Assembly: GCF_047654785.1 (NCBI RefSeq)
Contig: NZ_JASGKQ010000001.1
Location: 62,001-126,000 of the forward strand
Reading direction: 5' to 3'
Length of the DNA stretch: 64,000 bases
Origin: Pelomonas sp047654785
Lineage (GTDB): Bacteria > Pseudomonadota > Gammaproteobacteria > Burkholderiales > Burkholderiaceae_C
Position 1 is the first letter of the stretch; each line of letters begins with the position of its first letter. The notes below the pieces were generated by a model. It was not told where the DNA came from. It did not search any database and saw only the letters and a program-made list of their open reading frames with translations. This document shows, one piece after another, positions 18,001 through 26,762 of this stretch. Position numbers and translations under genes: made by a program.

Positions 18001-18158
18001 CCAAGCGGCGCGGCCGCGATGCCTGGGTCGGCCTGCTCGCCGCCCGCGCCGCCGATGAGGCCGGGCTGCGCGAGGACACGCGGCTGGCGCTGGACGACTG
18101 GGCCGCCAGCGGCCGGCTGCAGATGGTGAGCGGCCCTGCGCGGCGCGGCCCCGCCTGA
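15033..18158 (+). CDS. Secreted-sensor diguanylate cyclase (propeller, Y_Y_Y, GGDEF), copy 1
   Basis: Membrane-anchored c-di-GMP synthase with a large periplasmic sensor. About 1041 aa: a signal peptide (start 15033, or an ATG three codons earlier), repeated two-component-regulator propeller blades (units such as LWVGMPDGLRRFDG, LWLGTQGGLSRLD, LWIGTWQGLARK), a Y_Y_Y domain (YRYRLEGLDADWQ), one membrane segment near 775-795, a short coiled coil and a C-terminal GGDEF domain. The active site is GGEEF at 913-917. The inhibitory I-site RxxD is intact as RASD (904-907), five residues before it. A close paralogue follows 34 bases downstream. Confidence 0.92.
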   Translation: MRETIARGCAALLIAVGLAAAAQAQTATPRFEPVGEADSLRDRAVSALALDAHGFLWVGMPDGLRRFDGYRFRRYPLRDPDPNAAVDQFVRSLVADPRGGLWVAAGNSGLAWLDTASGHWTRWARAEGAPVDERAPASNAVRALALEPDGSLWLGTQGGLSRLDARRRGFTHLRGTASGLPDDRIAALLRDRRGTLWIGTWQGLARKRAGSDRIEPVAPDLGRAQVTLLAETRDGRVLVGTGQGELRMLAAEDGRALPFAAHAGASPGTWPVLSMVQAGDDELWLGGRKGIERRRASDGALIERLPPEGSSPAPLPRSEVRALLRDPAGLVWAGSYGSGLMRHVPPLPGLTVVQNDGERWRRFGDLDVRSVLQLADGRIWLGTQAAGVMVLDAALRPVGEILSAAGRRDPLGRIAAMAQTRAGVWLAAETELMRFDTHGRWQQTLDLGRASTRCLHATPGGTLWIGTSDGLWRLAPGAGAPQPVALAGGPRSRGEINALQPLPDGSLWAGGAAGLMRVASPDAAQPVAEALAAAGLVGRTVVGLGLDGDGRLWVDTSAGLHRLASAAGAGGLRFEGFPAANGEDVVGVFGANLLTDAQGRVWTQRGYFDPRTGQRLELSAADGADIGTGWFRAYTRLADGRFLFGGARGLLVLQPERVAPWTYQPPVVATELRIANTAWPVPADGQPLVLPPGERNFSIGFAALDFSLPTALRYRYRLEGLDADWQDAAATGRRAAYTNLDPGRYVMRVQGSNRQGDWSPRELRLEVQVPAAWWQTRWLQALAALAAAGLLLAGVRLRTRLLLQRQRLLEARVAEATAALNAKSAELEDASLTDPLTGLRNRRFLERQMPGDTALAASRPEGDSGLLFFLIDVDHFKRVNDEHGHMAGDAVLMQMRGRLAQVFRASDHLVRWGGEEFLVVARETPRPCAAELAERARQAIAAQPFELDDGTRLALSCSVGFIAFPLCAELPHALDWRAAVDLADAALYEAKRRGRDAWVGLLAARAADEAGLREDTRLALDDWAASGRLQMVSGPARRGPA

Positions 18159-18192
18159 GCGGCGGGCCCCCACCGGCAGGCAGAATTCCCGG

Positions 18193-21100
18193 ATGACATC
18201 CCTGACGAGGTGGGGCGCAGCGCTGCTGGCCGCCGTGGCGCTGTGCGGCGCCGCGCGGGCGGTGGTGCCGCGCTTCGAGCCCGTCGGCGAGCCCGGCGCG
18301 GTGCGGGACAACGTGGTGTCCGCGCTGGCCATCGACGCCCGCGGCCTGCTGTGGGCCGGCTCGCCGGAGGGCCTGCTGCGCTTCGACGGCTACGCCTTCC
18401 GCCGCTACCGGCTGGCGGTGCCGGATGGCCGGCTGCTGCCCGAGCAGTTCGTGCGCGCCATGCTGCCCGACCCGCGCGGCTGGATGTGGGTGGCCGCCGG
18501 CAACAGCGGCCTGGTGCGGCTGGACCTGGCCAGCGGCCGCTGGGCCCGCTGGGCGCGTGACGGCGCCTCGGCCGACGACGCCGCCCCCGCCGCCAACACC
18601 GTGCGCACGCTCGCGCTGGCGCGGGACGGCACGCTGTGGCTGGGCGGCAGCGGCGGGCTGGACCGCTTCGACGTGCGGACCCAGCGCTTCACCCACCACC
18701 GCGGCCGCGACGACGGCCTGCCCGACCCGCGCGTGCAGTCGCTGCTGGTGGACCGCCAGGGCACGCTGTGGATCGGCACCTGGCGCGGCCTGGCGCGCAA
18801 GCCGGCCGACGGCCCGATCGAGACGCTGGACGTGGGCCTGTCGGACCAGCTCGTCACGCTGCTGGCCGAGACGCTGGACGGCCGCGTCATCGCCGGCACC
18901 GCGCAGGGCCAGTTGCGCGCGCTGTCGCCCGGCGGCGCGCGGCTGCCGTTCAGCCCCGGCGCGCACGCGGGCGCCAGCTCGGGCACGTCGCCCGTCATGG
19001 CGATGGCGCAGCCGGACGGCGACGAGCTCTGGTTCGGCGACGCGTCGGGCCTGTCGCGCCGCCGCGCGGCCGACGGCGCGCTGATCGAGCGCCTGCCCGC
19101 CAACGGCGCGGGCGCCGGCACCGCGCCGCGCAGCGACGTGCGCGCGCTGCTGCGCGACGCCTCCGGCACGCTGTGGGCCGGCAGCTACGGCGGCGGCCTG
19201 ATGCGCCACGTGCCGCCGCTGCCGGGGCTGTCGATGGTGCGCGACGCCGTCGCCGGTGGCGACGCCGGGCTGGACGTGCGCAGCATCCTGCAGCTGCGCA
19301 GCGGCGAGGTCTGGCTGGGCACGCTGTCCGGCGGCATCGAGCGGCGCGACCGCCAGCTGCGCCCGGTCGGCCGCATCCGGCCAGGCCCCGGCGGCCTGCC
19401 GCCCGGCCGCGTCAACGCGCTGGGGCAGAGCCGCGACGGCTCCGTCTGGGTGGCCGTGGACACGCAGCTGCTGCGCTTCGACGCGCAGGGCCGCTGGCGG
19501 GAGACGCTGCGCAGCGGCAATGCGGTGCCGCGGCGCTTCCACGCCGCCGACGACGGCGCGCTGTGGATCGCCACGCTGGACGGCGTGATGCGCTGGACGC
19601 CGGCGCACCCGGCGATGCGTCCGGTCGCGACCGCCGGCCTGGTGGGTGGCACCGGCGAGGTGAACGCCTTCGCCAGCCTGCCGGACGGCAGCCTGTGGGC
19701 CGGCGGCGCGGCGGGCCTGTTCCGCATCGCCCGGCCCGGAGCTGCGGAGCCGGTGGCCGAGTGGGTGGAGGCCACCGGCTTGACCGGCCAGACCGTGCTC
19801 GGCATGGCCGTGGACCCGGGCGGCCGGCTCTGGGTGGACACCGGCACCGGGCTGCACCGGCTGGTGCACAGCGACGGCCGGCGGGCGCGCTTCGAGGCGG
19901 TGGCCGCGTCCGGCGAGGGCGGCTCGTTCGGCGCCAACCTGCTGTTCGACCGGCGGGGGCGCATCTGGTCGCAGCGCAATGTGTTCGACCCGCGCAGCGG
20001 CGAGCGCCGCGAGCTGGGCGCGGCCGACGGCGCCGACCTGGGCACCGGCTGGTTCCGCGCCTATGCGCAGCTGGACGACGGCCGCCTGCTGTTCGGCGGC
20101 GCGCACGGGCTGCTGGTCATCGAGCCCGAGCGCTTCGCGCCCTGGACCTACCAGCCGCCGCTGGTGGCCGTGGAGCTGCGCGTGGACGGCCAGGCGCGGC
20201 CGCTGCCGCCGGATCACGGCACCGTGACGCTGGCGCCCGGCGAACGCGCGTTCAGCCTGGCGTTCGCGTCGCTGGACTACAGCCAGCCCGGCCGCAACCG
20301 CTACCGCTACCGGCTCGCCGGGCTGGACCCCGGCTGGGTGGACGGCACGCTGAGCCGCTCGGCCACCTATACCAACCTCGCGCCCGGCCAGTACCGGCTG
20401 CAGGTGCAGGGCAGCAACCGCGACGGCGCCTGGACGCCGCACGAGCTGCAGCTCACCGTGGACGTGCGCGCCGCCTGGTGGCAGACCCGCTGGGCGCTGG
20501 CGCTGGCCGTCGTGGCGGCCTGCCTGGGCGTGGCCGGCATCGTCGCGATGCGCACGCGGCTGCTGCTGCGCCATCGCCGCGTGCTGGAGGCGCGCGTGCG
20601 CGAGCGCACCGAGGCGCTGGAGGCGGCCAAGGCGGCGCTGACGGCCAAGTCCGCCGAGCTGGAGGAGGCCAGCCTCACCGACCCGCTGACCGGGCTGCGC
20701 AACCGCCGCTTCCTGGACCGCCGGATGCCGGCCGACGCGGCGCTGGCGCAGCGCCGCCACGAGCCGTCGCCCGGGGCTGCCGGCAGCGGGCAGGACCTGC
20801 TGTTCTTCCTGATCGACATCGACCACTTCAAGCGCATCAACGACGCCCACGGCCACATGGCCGGCGACGCGGTGCTGGCGCAGATGCGCGGCCGGCTGGA
20901 GGCGGTGTTCGGCGCGTCCGACCACCTGGTGCGCTGGGGCGGCGAGGAGTTCCTGGTCGTGTCGCGCGGCACGCCGCGGGCGCGCGCGGCGGAGCTGGCC
21001 GAGAGCGCCCGCGCGGCCGTCTCGGCGCGGCCCTTCGTGCTGGAGGACGGCACGCGGCTGGCGCAGACCTGCTCGGTGGGCTTCTGCGCCTACCCGCTGT

Positions 21101-21312
21101 GCCCGGCGCTGCCGCGCGCGCTGGACTGGCGCACCGCGATCGACCTGGCCGACGCCGCGCTGTACGAGGCCAAGGAGGCCGGCCGCGACGCCTGGGTGGG
21201 CCTGGTGAGCGCGCAGGCCGGCGGCGAGGCGGAGCTGCTGCGCGACGTGCGCCGCCCGCTGGAGCGCTGGGCGGCCGACGGGCGGCTGCAGGTGCTGCGT
21301 TCGGCGCGGTAG
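18193..21312 (+). CDS. Secreted-sensor diguanylate cyclase (propeller, Y_Y_Y, GGDEF), copy 2
   Basis: Tandem paralogue of the preceding gene, with the same order of signal peptide, propeller blades, Y_Y_Y domain (YRYRLAGLDPGWVDG), membrane segment, coiled coil and GGDEF domain in 1039 aa. Similarity is highest in the cyclase half and the Y_Y_Y region. The active site is GGEEF starting at residue 916. The product-inhibition I-site is changed: the first arginine of RxxD is a glycine (GASD, 907-910), so feedback control may be lost here. It converges with the hemerythrin gene. Confidence 0.92.
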   Translation: MTSLTRWGAALLAAVALCGAARAVVPRFEPVGEPGAVRDNVVSALAIDARGLLWAGSPEGLLRFDGYAFRRYRLAVPDGRLLPEQFVRAMLPDPRGWMWVAAGNSGLVRLDLASGRWARWARDGASADDAAPAANTVRTLALARDGTLWLGGSGGLDRFDVRTQRFTHHRGRDDGLPDPRVQSLLVDRQGTLWIGTWRGLARKPADGPIETLDVGLSDQLVTLLAETLDGRVIAGTAQGQLRALSPGGARLPFSPGAHAGASSGTSPVMAMAQPDGDELWFGDASGLSRRRAADGALIERLPANGAGAGTAPRSDVRALLRDASGTLWAGSYGGGLMRHVPPLPGLSMVRDAVAGGDAGLDVRSILQLRSGEVWLGTLSGGIERRDRQLRPVGRIRPGPGGLPPGRVNALGQSRDGSVWVAVDTQLLRFDAQGRWRETLRSGNAVPRRFHAADDGALWIATLDGVMRWTPAHPAMRPVATAGLVGGTGEVNAFASLPDGSLWAGGAAGLFRIARPGAAEPVAEWVEATGLTGQTVLGMAVDPGGRLWVDTGTGLHRLVHSDGRRARFEAVAASGEGGSFGANLLFDRRGRIWSQRNVFDPRSGERRELGAADGADLGTGWFRAYAQLDDGRLLFGGAHGLLVIEPERFAPWTYQPPLVAVELRVDGQARPLPPDHGTVTLAPGERAFSLAFASLDYSQPGRNRYRYRLAGLDPGWVDGTLSRSATYTNLAPGQYRLQVQGSNRDGAWTPHELQLTVDVRAAWWQTRWALALAVVAACLGVAGIVAMRTRLLLRHRRVLEARVRERTEALEAAKAALTAKSAELEEASLTDPLTGLRNRRFLDRRMPADAALAQRRHEPSPGAAGSGQDLLFFLIDIDHFKRINDAHGHMAGDAVLAQMRGRLEAVFGASDHLVRWGGEEFLVVSRGTPRARAAELAESARAAVSARPFVLEDGTRLAQTCSVGFCAYPLCPALPRALDWRTAIDLADAALYEAKEAGRDAWVGLVSAQAGGEAELLRDVRRPLERWAADGRLQVLRSAR

Positions 21313-21321
21313 CGGGGCAGG

Positions 21322-21933
21322 TCAGCCGGGCAGCGCCGGCCCCCAGCCCAGCGGCGCGGGCAGCGCGGCCAGGATGCGCTGGCGCAGCGCCGCGTAGGCC
21401 GCGTCCACCGGCTGGCCGGCGCGCGGCGCGAGCGGGTCCTGGTGGCTGCCGAAGGCCTCGTCCAGCGCCGCCCAGTCGTCGGCGCTGAACAGCTGCGCGG
21501 CGCGCGGCAGCACCTCGGTCTCCTCGCGCTTCATGTGGTTCAGGTAGCGCGCCGAGTACACGCGCAGCTGCTGCTCGAACTTCTCGCGCCGCGCCTCGCC
21601 CATCTGCTCCCAGGCCAGCAGGCTGTGCTGCAGCTCGCGGATGGCGCGCTCGCCCTGGGCGTGGTCGGCGTCCAGGTCGTCCAGCGTCGCGCGCATGTCC
21701 GGCGCCAGCGCGCGCAGCCGCGGGAACAGCAGGTCGCTTTCCTTCTGGTGGTGCAGGCGCTCGGGGAACTCGTCCACGTAGAACAGCATGGCCCGCAGCG
21801 CGGCGAAGTCGGGCGGCACGTGGGCGCGGCGCTGGGCGTCGAGCAGCAGCGGCAGCGTGCGCAGCATGGCGGCGAGGGCGTCGTGCTCGGCGCGGATCAC
21901 GCGCACGGCCAGGGGCATGGGGGTGGCAGGCAT
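21322..21933 (-). CDS. Hemerythrin HHE-domain protein
   Basis: Predicted cytoplasmic four-helix protein that binds a di-iron or similar metal centre. The 203-aa sequence shows the HHE ligands: H17 (RAEHDAL), H61/H62 with E65 (HHQKESDLLF), H91 (DADHAQGE) and H133 with E137 (NHMKREE). Such proteins handle oxygen, nitric oxide or iron-sulfur repair; the exact role is not visible. Ends ten bases from the convergent diguanylate cyclase. Confidence 0.85.
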   Translation of the reverse strand: MPATPMPLAVRVIRAEHDALAAMLRTLPLLLDAQRRAHVPPDFAALRAMLFYVDEFPERLHHQKESDLLFPRLRALAPDMRATLDDLDADHAQGERAIRELQHSLLAWEQMGEARREKFEQQLRVYSARYLNHMKREETEVLPRAAQLFSADDWAALDEAFGSHQDPLAPRAGQPVDAAYAALRQRILAALPAPLGWGPALPG

Positions 21934-22044
21934 GGGCGCAAGCGTGGCGCGTGGGCGCGGGTCCCGCCTTGCGTTGGATCAAGCCGGGCGCGGGCACCCC
22001 CGTAAAATCCCGCGCTTCGCCCACCGCCCAAGGAAAGCCCCGGC

Positions 22045-24060
22045 ATGACTGCAACGACCGCCTCCCCCACTCTCATGGCCAACGCGATCCGCGCTCTTGC
22101 GATGGACGCGGTGCAGGCGGCCAACTCCGGCCACCCGGGCGCGCCCATGGGCATGGCCGAGATCGGCGTGGCGCTGTGGGCGCGCCACCTGAGGCACAAC
22201 CCCGCCAACCCGCACTGGGCCGACCGCGACCGCTTCGTGCTGTCCAACGGCCACGGCTCGATGCTGATCTACGCGCTGCTGCACCTGACGGGCTACGACC
22301 TGCCCGTCGCGGAGCTGAAGGCCTTCCGCCAGCTGCACAGCAAGACGCCGGGCCACCCCGAGGTGGGCATCACCCCGGGCGTCGAGACGACCACCGGCCC
22401 GCTGGGCCAGGGCATCACCAACGCGGTGGGCCTGGCGCTGGCCGAGAAGCTGCTGGCGCGCGACTTCAACCGCGACGGCCACGCCATCGTCGACCACCAC
22501 ACCTATGTCTTCCTCGGCGACGGCTGCCTGATGGAGGGCATCAGCCACGAGGCCGCGTCGCTGGCCGCCGCCTGGAAGCTGAACAAGCTGATCGCGGTCT
22601 ACGACGACAACGGCATCTCCATCGACGGCCAGGTCGCGCCCTGGTTCGGCGACGACACGGCCAAGCGCTTCGCCGCCTACGGCTGGAACGTCGTCGGCCC
22701 GGTGGACGGCCATGACGTGGACGCCGTGGACGCCGCCATCGCCCGGGCCAAGAAGAGCCAGGACAAGCCCACGCTCGTCATCGCCCGGACCCGCATCGGC
22801 CAGGGCTCGCCCAACCGCGCCAACACCGCCAAGGCGCACGGCGAGCCGCTGGGCGCCGAGGAAATCAAGCTGACCCGCGAGGCGCTGGGCTGGAGCAGCG
22901 AGCCCTTCGTGATCCCGGCCGAGGTCTACGCCGCCTGGGACGCCAAGGCCGCCGGCGCGCAGGCCGAAGCACAGTGGGACGCGCGCTTCGACGCCTACGC
23001 CGAAGCCCACCCCGAACTGGCCGCCGAGTTCCAGCGCCGCATGGCCGGCGTGCTGCCCGCCGACTTCGCGCAGGTCGCCGTGGACGCCGTCGTCAAGGCC
23101 CATGCCGAGGCGCAGACCGTCGCCAGCCGCAAGGCCAGCCAGCTGGCGCTCGAAGCCTTCACGGCCAAGCTGCCCGAGCTGCTGGGCGGCAGCGCCGACC
23201 TGACCGGCTCCAACCTGACCAACACCAGCTCGACGCCCAACCTGCGCTTCGCCGCCGACGGCAAGCCCAACGACGGCCGCCACATCAACTACGGCGTGCG
23301 CGAGTTCGGCATGGCCGCGGTGATGAACGGCATCGCGCTGCACGGCGGCTTCATCCCCTACGGCGGCACCTTCCTGACCTTCAGCGACTACAGCCGCAAC
23401 GCCATCCGCATGGCCGCGCTGATGAAGCAGCGCGTCATCCACGTGATGACGCACGACTCCATCGGCCTCGGCGAGGACGGCCCGACGCACCAGTCCGTCG
23501 AGCACGTCGCCAGCCTGCGCCTGATCCCCGGCCTGGACGTCTGGCGCCCGGCCGACACGACCGAGACGGTGGTCGCCTGGACCATGGCGCTCGGCAACGC
23601 GCAGCGCCCCAGCCTGCTGGCGCTGTCGCGCCAGAACCTGGCCTACACGCCCAAGGCCAACGTCGATGAAATCGCCCGCGGCGCCTACGTGCTGGCCGAG
23701 CCCGCCAAGGGCAAGGCCAAGGCGGTCATCATCGCCACCGGCTCCGAGGTGCAGCTCGCCATCGCCGCGCAGCAGCTGCTGGCCGACGAGGGCGTCAAGG
23801 TGCGCGTCGTCTCGATGCCCAGCACCAACGTCTTCGACCGCCAGGACAAGGCCTACAAGAAGCAGGTGCTGCCCAAGGGCCTGCCGCGCGTCGCCGTCGA
23901 GATGGGCGTCAGCGACTTCTGGTGGAAGTACGGCGTGGACGCCGTCGTCGGCATCGACACGTTTGGCGAATCGGCCCCGGCCGGCGTGCTGTTCAAGCAC
24001 TTCGGCTTCACGCCGGAGAACGTGGCGGCGACCGTCAAGGCCGTGCTGAAACGCAAATGA
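22045..24060 (+). CDS. tkt: Transketolase
   Basis: Thiamine-diphosphate enzyme of the pentose phosphate and Calvin cycles, transferring two-carbon units. The 671-aa protein has the N-terminal NSGHPGAPMGMA block, the ThDP/Mg motif beginning GDG at 158 (GDGCLMEG), the pyrimidine domain (REFGMAAVMNGIALHGG, THDSIGLGEDGPTHQ) and the C-terminal domain (ATGSEVQLA). gap follows 77 bases downstream on the same strand, a common pairing for central carbon metabolism. Confidence 0.97.
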   Translation: MTATTASPTLMANAIRALAMDAVQAANSGHPGAPMGMAEIGVALWARHLRHNPANPHWADRDRFVLSNGHGSMLIYALLHLTGYDLPVAELKAFRQLHSKTPGHPEVGITPGVETTTGPLGQGITNAVGLALAEKLLARDFNRDGHAIVDHHTYVFLGDGCLMEGISHEAASLAAAWKLNKLIAVYDDNGISIDGQVAPWFGDDTAKRFAAYGWNVVGPVDGHDVDAVDAAIARAKKSQDKPTLVIARTRIGQGSPNRANTAKAHGEPLGAEEIKLTREALGWSSEPFVIPAEVYAAWDAKAAGAQAEAQWDARFDAYAEAHPELAAEFQRRMAGVLPADFAQVAVDAVVKAHAEAQTVASRKASQLALEAFTAKLPELLGGSADLTGSNLTNTSSTPNLRFAADGKPNDGRHINYGVREFGMAAVMNGIALHGGFIPYGGTFLTFSDYSRNAIRMAALMKQRVIHVMTHDSIGLGEDGPTHQSVEHVASLRLIPGLDVWRPADTTETVVAWTMALGNAQRPSLLALSRQNLAYTPKANVDEIARGAYVLAEPAKGKAKAVIIATGSEVQLAIAAQQLLADEGVKVRVVSMPSTNVFDRQDKAYKKQVLPKGLPRVAVEMGVSDFWWKYGVDAVVGIDTFGESAPAGVLFKHFGFTPENVAATVKAVLKRK

Positions 24061-24137
24061 ATCCGCGGGGCGGGGCGCTTCGCTGAGAATCGCCGCCGCC
24101 TGACGACGAAAGATTTCTTTTCTCTGGAGACTTTCCC

Positions 24138-25136
24138 ATGACCATCAAGATCGGTATCAACGGCTTCGGCCGCATCGGGCGCATGGTGTTCCGCGCCGCC
24201 ATCGCCAACTTCAAGGACATCGAGGTCGTCGCGATCAACGACCTGCTGGAGCCCGACTACCTGGCCTACATGCTCAAGTACGACAGCGTGCACGGCAAGT
24301 TCGACGGCGAGGTCGCGGTGGACGGCAACACGCTGGTCGTCAACGGCAAGAAGATCCGCCTGACCGCGGTGAAGGACCCGTCCGAGCTGAAGTGGGCCGA
24401 GGCCGGCGCCGACATCGTCATCGAGGCCACGGGCATCTTCCTGGACAAGGCCGGTGGCGAGAAGCACCTGGCCGCGGGCGCGAAGAAGGTGATCTTCTCG
24501 GCCCCGTCCAAGGACGAGACGCCGATGTTCGTGTTCGGCGTCAACCACGCCAAGTACGCGGGCGAGGCCATCATCTCCAACGCCTCCTGCACCACCAACT
24601 GCCTGGCGCCGCTGGCCAAGGTGCTGAACGACAAGTGGGGCATCAAGCGCGGCCTGATGACCACCGTGCACGCCGCCACCGCGACGCAGAAGACCGTGGA
24701 CGGCCCGAGCAACAAGGACTGGCGCGGCGGCCGCGGCATCCTGGAGAACATCATCCCCAGCAGCACCGGCGCGGCCAAGGCCGTCGGCAAGGTCATCCCC
24801 GAGCTGAACAAGAAGCTCACCGGCATGAGCTTCCGCGTGCCGACCAGCGACGTGTCGGTGGTGGACCTGACCGTCGAACTGCTGAAGGACGCGACGTATG
24901 ACGAGATCTGCGCCGAGTTCAAGGCCCAGAGCGAAGGCGCGCTGAAGGGCGTGCTGGGCTACACGGAGGACAAGGTGGTGGCCACCGACTTCCGCGGCGA
25001 CCCGCGCACCTCCATCTTCGACGCCGACGCAGGCATCGCGCTGGACGGCACCTTCGTCAAGCTGGTGTCCTGGTACGACAACGAGTGGGGCTACTCGAAC
25101 AAGTGCCTGGAGATGGTGCGCGTCGTCGCCGGGTGA
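24138..25136 (+). CDS. gap: Glyceraldehyde-3-phosphate dehydrogenase, type I
   Basis: NAD-dependent glycolytic/gluconeogenic enzyme. The 332-aa protein has the Rossmann motif INGFGRIGR at 8-16, the catalytic cysteine C151 in SNASCTTNC, TTVHAATATQ with the partner histidine, and SWYDNEWGYSNK near the end. It follows tkt, and a clear terminator lies 33 bases past the stop. It converges with the antiporter gene. Confidence 0.97.
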   Translation: MTIKIGINGFGRIGRMVFRAAIANFKDIEVVAINDLLEPDYLAYMLKYDSVHGKFDGEVAVDGNTLVVNGKKIRLTAVKDPSELKWAEAGADIVIEATGIFLDKAGGEKHLAAGAKKVIFSAPSKDETPMFVFGVNHAKYAGEAIISNASCTTNCLAPLAKVLNDKWGIKRGLMTTVHAATATQKTVDGPSNKDWRGGRGILENIIPSSTGAAKAVGKVIPELNKKLTGMSFRVPTSDVSVVDLTVELLKDATYDEICAEFKAQSEGALKGVLGYTEDKVVATDFRGDPRTSIFDADAGIALDGTFVKLVSWYDNEWGYSNKCLEMVRVVAG

Positions 25137-25169
25137 TGTGAGCCCTCGGCCCGCAGCTTGAGGACAGGA

Positions 25170-25195
25170 CGGGGTGCCATCGGCACCCCGTTTTT
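25170..25195 (+). terminator. Rho-independent terminator after gap
   Basis: A 9-bp stem (CGGGGTGCC/GGCACCCCG, 25170-25190) with a three-base loop is followed by TTTTT. It ends exactly at the 3' end of the convergent antiporter gene. Confidence 0.9.
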
Positions 25196-26562
25196 CATGC
25201 GCTGGCGGCGGGGTGGGGAGCGGCGCCGAGTTCGCCGGATTCGCGCGCCTGCCTGCCGTAGACGAACTCGAACAGCGGCGTGGCCATCATCGTCGTCACC
25301 ACGGCCATCAGCACCAGCATGGAGAACAGCGCCGGGCCGATGATGCCCTTCTGCAGGCCGATGTTGATGATGATGAGCTCCATCAGGCCGCGCGAGTTCA
25401 TCAGCGCGCCGATGCCCAAGGCGGTGCGGTTGTCCTCGCCGGCCACGCGCGCGGCCAGGTAGCAGGCGCCGAACTTGGCCAGCACCGAGGCCGCCAGGAT
25501 GCCCAGCGCGATCAGCAGCAGGCCGGCGGAGTTGATCATGTCCAGCCGCGTGTTCAGCCCCGAGTAGGTGAAGAACATCGGCAGCAGCAGCACGACGGCC
25601 AGCGGCTCGACCTTTTTCTTCAGCTCGGCGGCGAACAGCCCGCGCGGCATGACGGCGCCGAGGATGAAGCCGCCGAAGATGGCGTGGATGCCCACCGCGT
25701 CCATCACGAAGGCCGACAGGCAGAACAGCGCCATCGTCACGCCCAGCACCGTGGTGCTCATGTGGCCCTCGCGCTCGACGATGCGGCCCAGCGGCGCCAG
25801 CAGCCGGCGGCCGAACAGCATGATGAACGCCGCGTAGAGCACGCCGCCGCCGATCGCCAGCACCGCCACGCCCGGGCCGGCGCCGAAGGCCGCCAGCACC
25901 AGCGCCAGCACGCACCAGGACACCGCGTCGTCGAAGGCGCCGGCCGTCAGCGACAGCGTGCCCAGCGAAGTGTCGGCCAGGCCGCGCTCGTTGATGATGC
26001 GCGCCAGCATGGGGAAGGCCGTCAGCGCGATGCAGGCGCCCATGAACAGCGTCGCGTTGGCCGGCGAGATGCCCTCGGCGAACAGCCCGGGCACGCCCAC
26101 CAGCGCCGGCGTGATCAGGAAGGCGATCAGGAACGGCGCCGTGATGCCCGCGAGCGACACGCCGATGGCGCTGCGCGCCTTGGTGGCGAAGTGGTCCAGC
26201 CGCAGCGTGGTGCCGACGAGGAACATGTACAGCCCGACGCCCAGCTGCGCGCCGCAGTACAGCACGTTCTTCATCTCCTTCGGGAAGATGGCGGCCTGCA
26301 CGTCCGGCGCCAGCAGGCCCAGCAGCGACGGGCCCAGCAGCACGCCCGCGATCATCTCGCCCACCACCTGCGGCTGCCCCAGGAAGCGGCGCCCCGCCCA
26401 GCCCACCACGCGGCAGGCCAGCAGGATCACCGCGAGCTGCAGGAAGAAGCGGACGCTGAAGTCCGTGGGCGAATAGGTCTGCGCCGCGGCGGGCACGGCC
26501 GGGCCGTGCTTGGCGAACACGTCGGCCAGCACGGCCCAGGCGTTGAAGTCGTCGAGGTTCAT
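25195..26562 (-). CDS. CPA2-family cation/proton antiporter (KefB-like membrane domain)
   Basis: Polytopic inner-membrane protein of the monovalent cation:proton antiporter-2 family. The start at 26562 (MNLDDFNAWAV) gives 455 aa and about 12-13 hydrophobic segments; 49 in-frame upstream codons have no family features. Typical blocks are GQPQVVGEMIAGVLLGPSLL, ALTAFPMLARIINERGL, TAGAFDDAVSW with the paired-helix aspartates, and GALMNSRGLMELI. No TrkA-N nucleotide-binding domain follows, so it is a membrane-only member. The ion is not determined. Confidence 0.88.
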   Translation of the reverse strand: MNLDDFNAWAVLADVFAKHGPAVPAAAQTYSPTDFSVRFFLQLAVILLACRVVGWAGRRFLGQPQVVGEMIAGVLLGPSLLGLLAPDVQAAIFPKEMKNVLYCGAQLGVGLYMFLVGTTLRLDHFATKARSAIGVSLAGITAPFLIAFLITPALVGVPGLFAEGISPANATLFMGACIALTAFPMLARIINERGLADTSLGTLSLTAGAFDDAVSWCVLALVLAAFGAGPGVAVLAIGGGVLYAAFIMLFGRRLLAPLGRIVEREGHMSTTVLGVTMALFCLSAFVMDAVGIHAIFGGFILGAVMPRGLFAAELKKKVEPLAVVLLLPMFFTYSGLNTRLDMINSAGLLLIALGILAASVLAKFGACYLAARVAGEDNRTALGIGALMNSRGLMELIIINIGLQKGIIGPALFSMLVLMAVVTTMMATPLFEFVYGRQARESGELGAAPHPAASA

Positions 26563-26708
26563 GGGGTTTCCGGGGAGCCGCAGGCGCACCGCTGAAAGCG
26601 CTGCCAGCGCGGGTGACGCACTGTGCCAGCACGGTGCCGGCCGTCCATCGGGGTGTACCCAATGGACGGCGGCTGTCGGGGGAGAAGGTTTCCAGTCCGC
26701 CGGTGCCA

Positions 26709-26751
26709 TTGAAACATTTCACTTCATGGCAAAATAATTTCCATAGAAATT
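26709..26751 (+). promoter_or_regulatory. Promoter and candidate operator of the RES/Xre pair
   Basis: An A/T-rich island in GC-rich DNA. TTGAAA (26709-26714) and AATAAT (26733-26738) are 18 bases apart and resemble -35/-10 boxes. A perfect inverted repeat AATTTC-CATA-GAAATT (26736-26751) overlaps the -10 side, just upstream of the antitoxin, and is a natural place for self-repression. Visual match only. Confidence 0.55.
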
Positions 26752-26762
26752 CTGGAGCGGGC

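Noticed and set aside
14367..18332. Long open frame on the minus strand (about 1320 codons) opposite the first diguanylate cyclase
   Set aside because: Its sequence is Arg/Ala/Gln/Gly-rich without domains, a by-product of very high third-position GC in the real gene on the other strand.
17914..20925. Second long minus-strand frame opposite the tandem cyclases
   Set aside because: Same reason; the plus strand carries recognisable propeller and GGDEF domains throughout.
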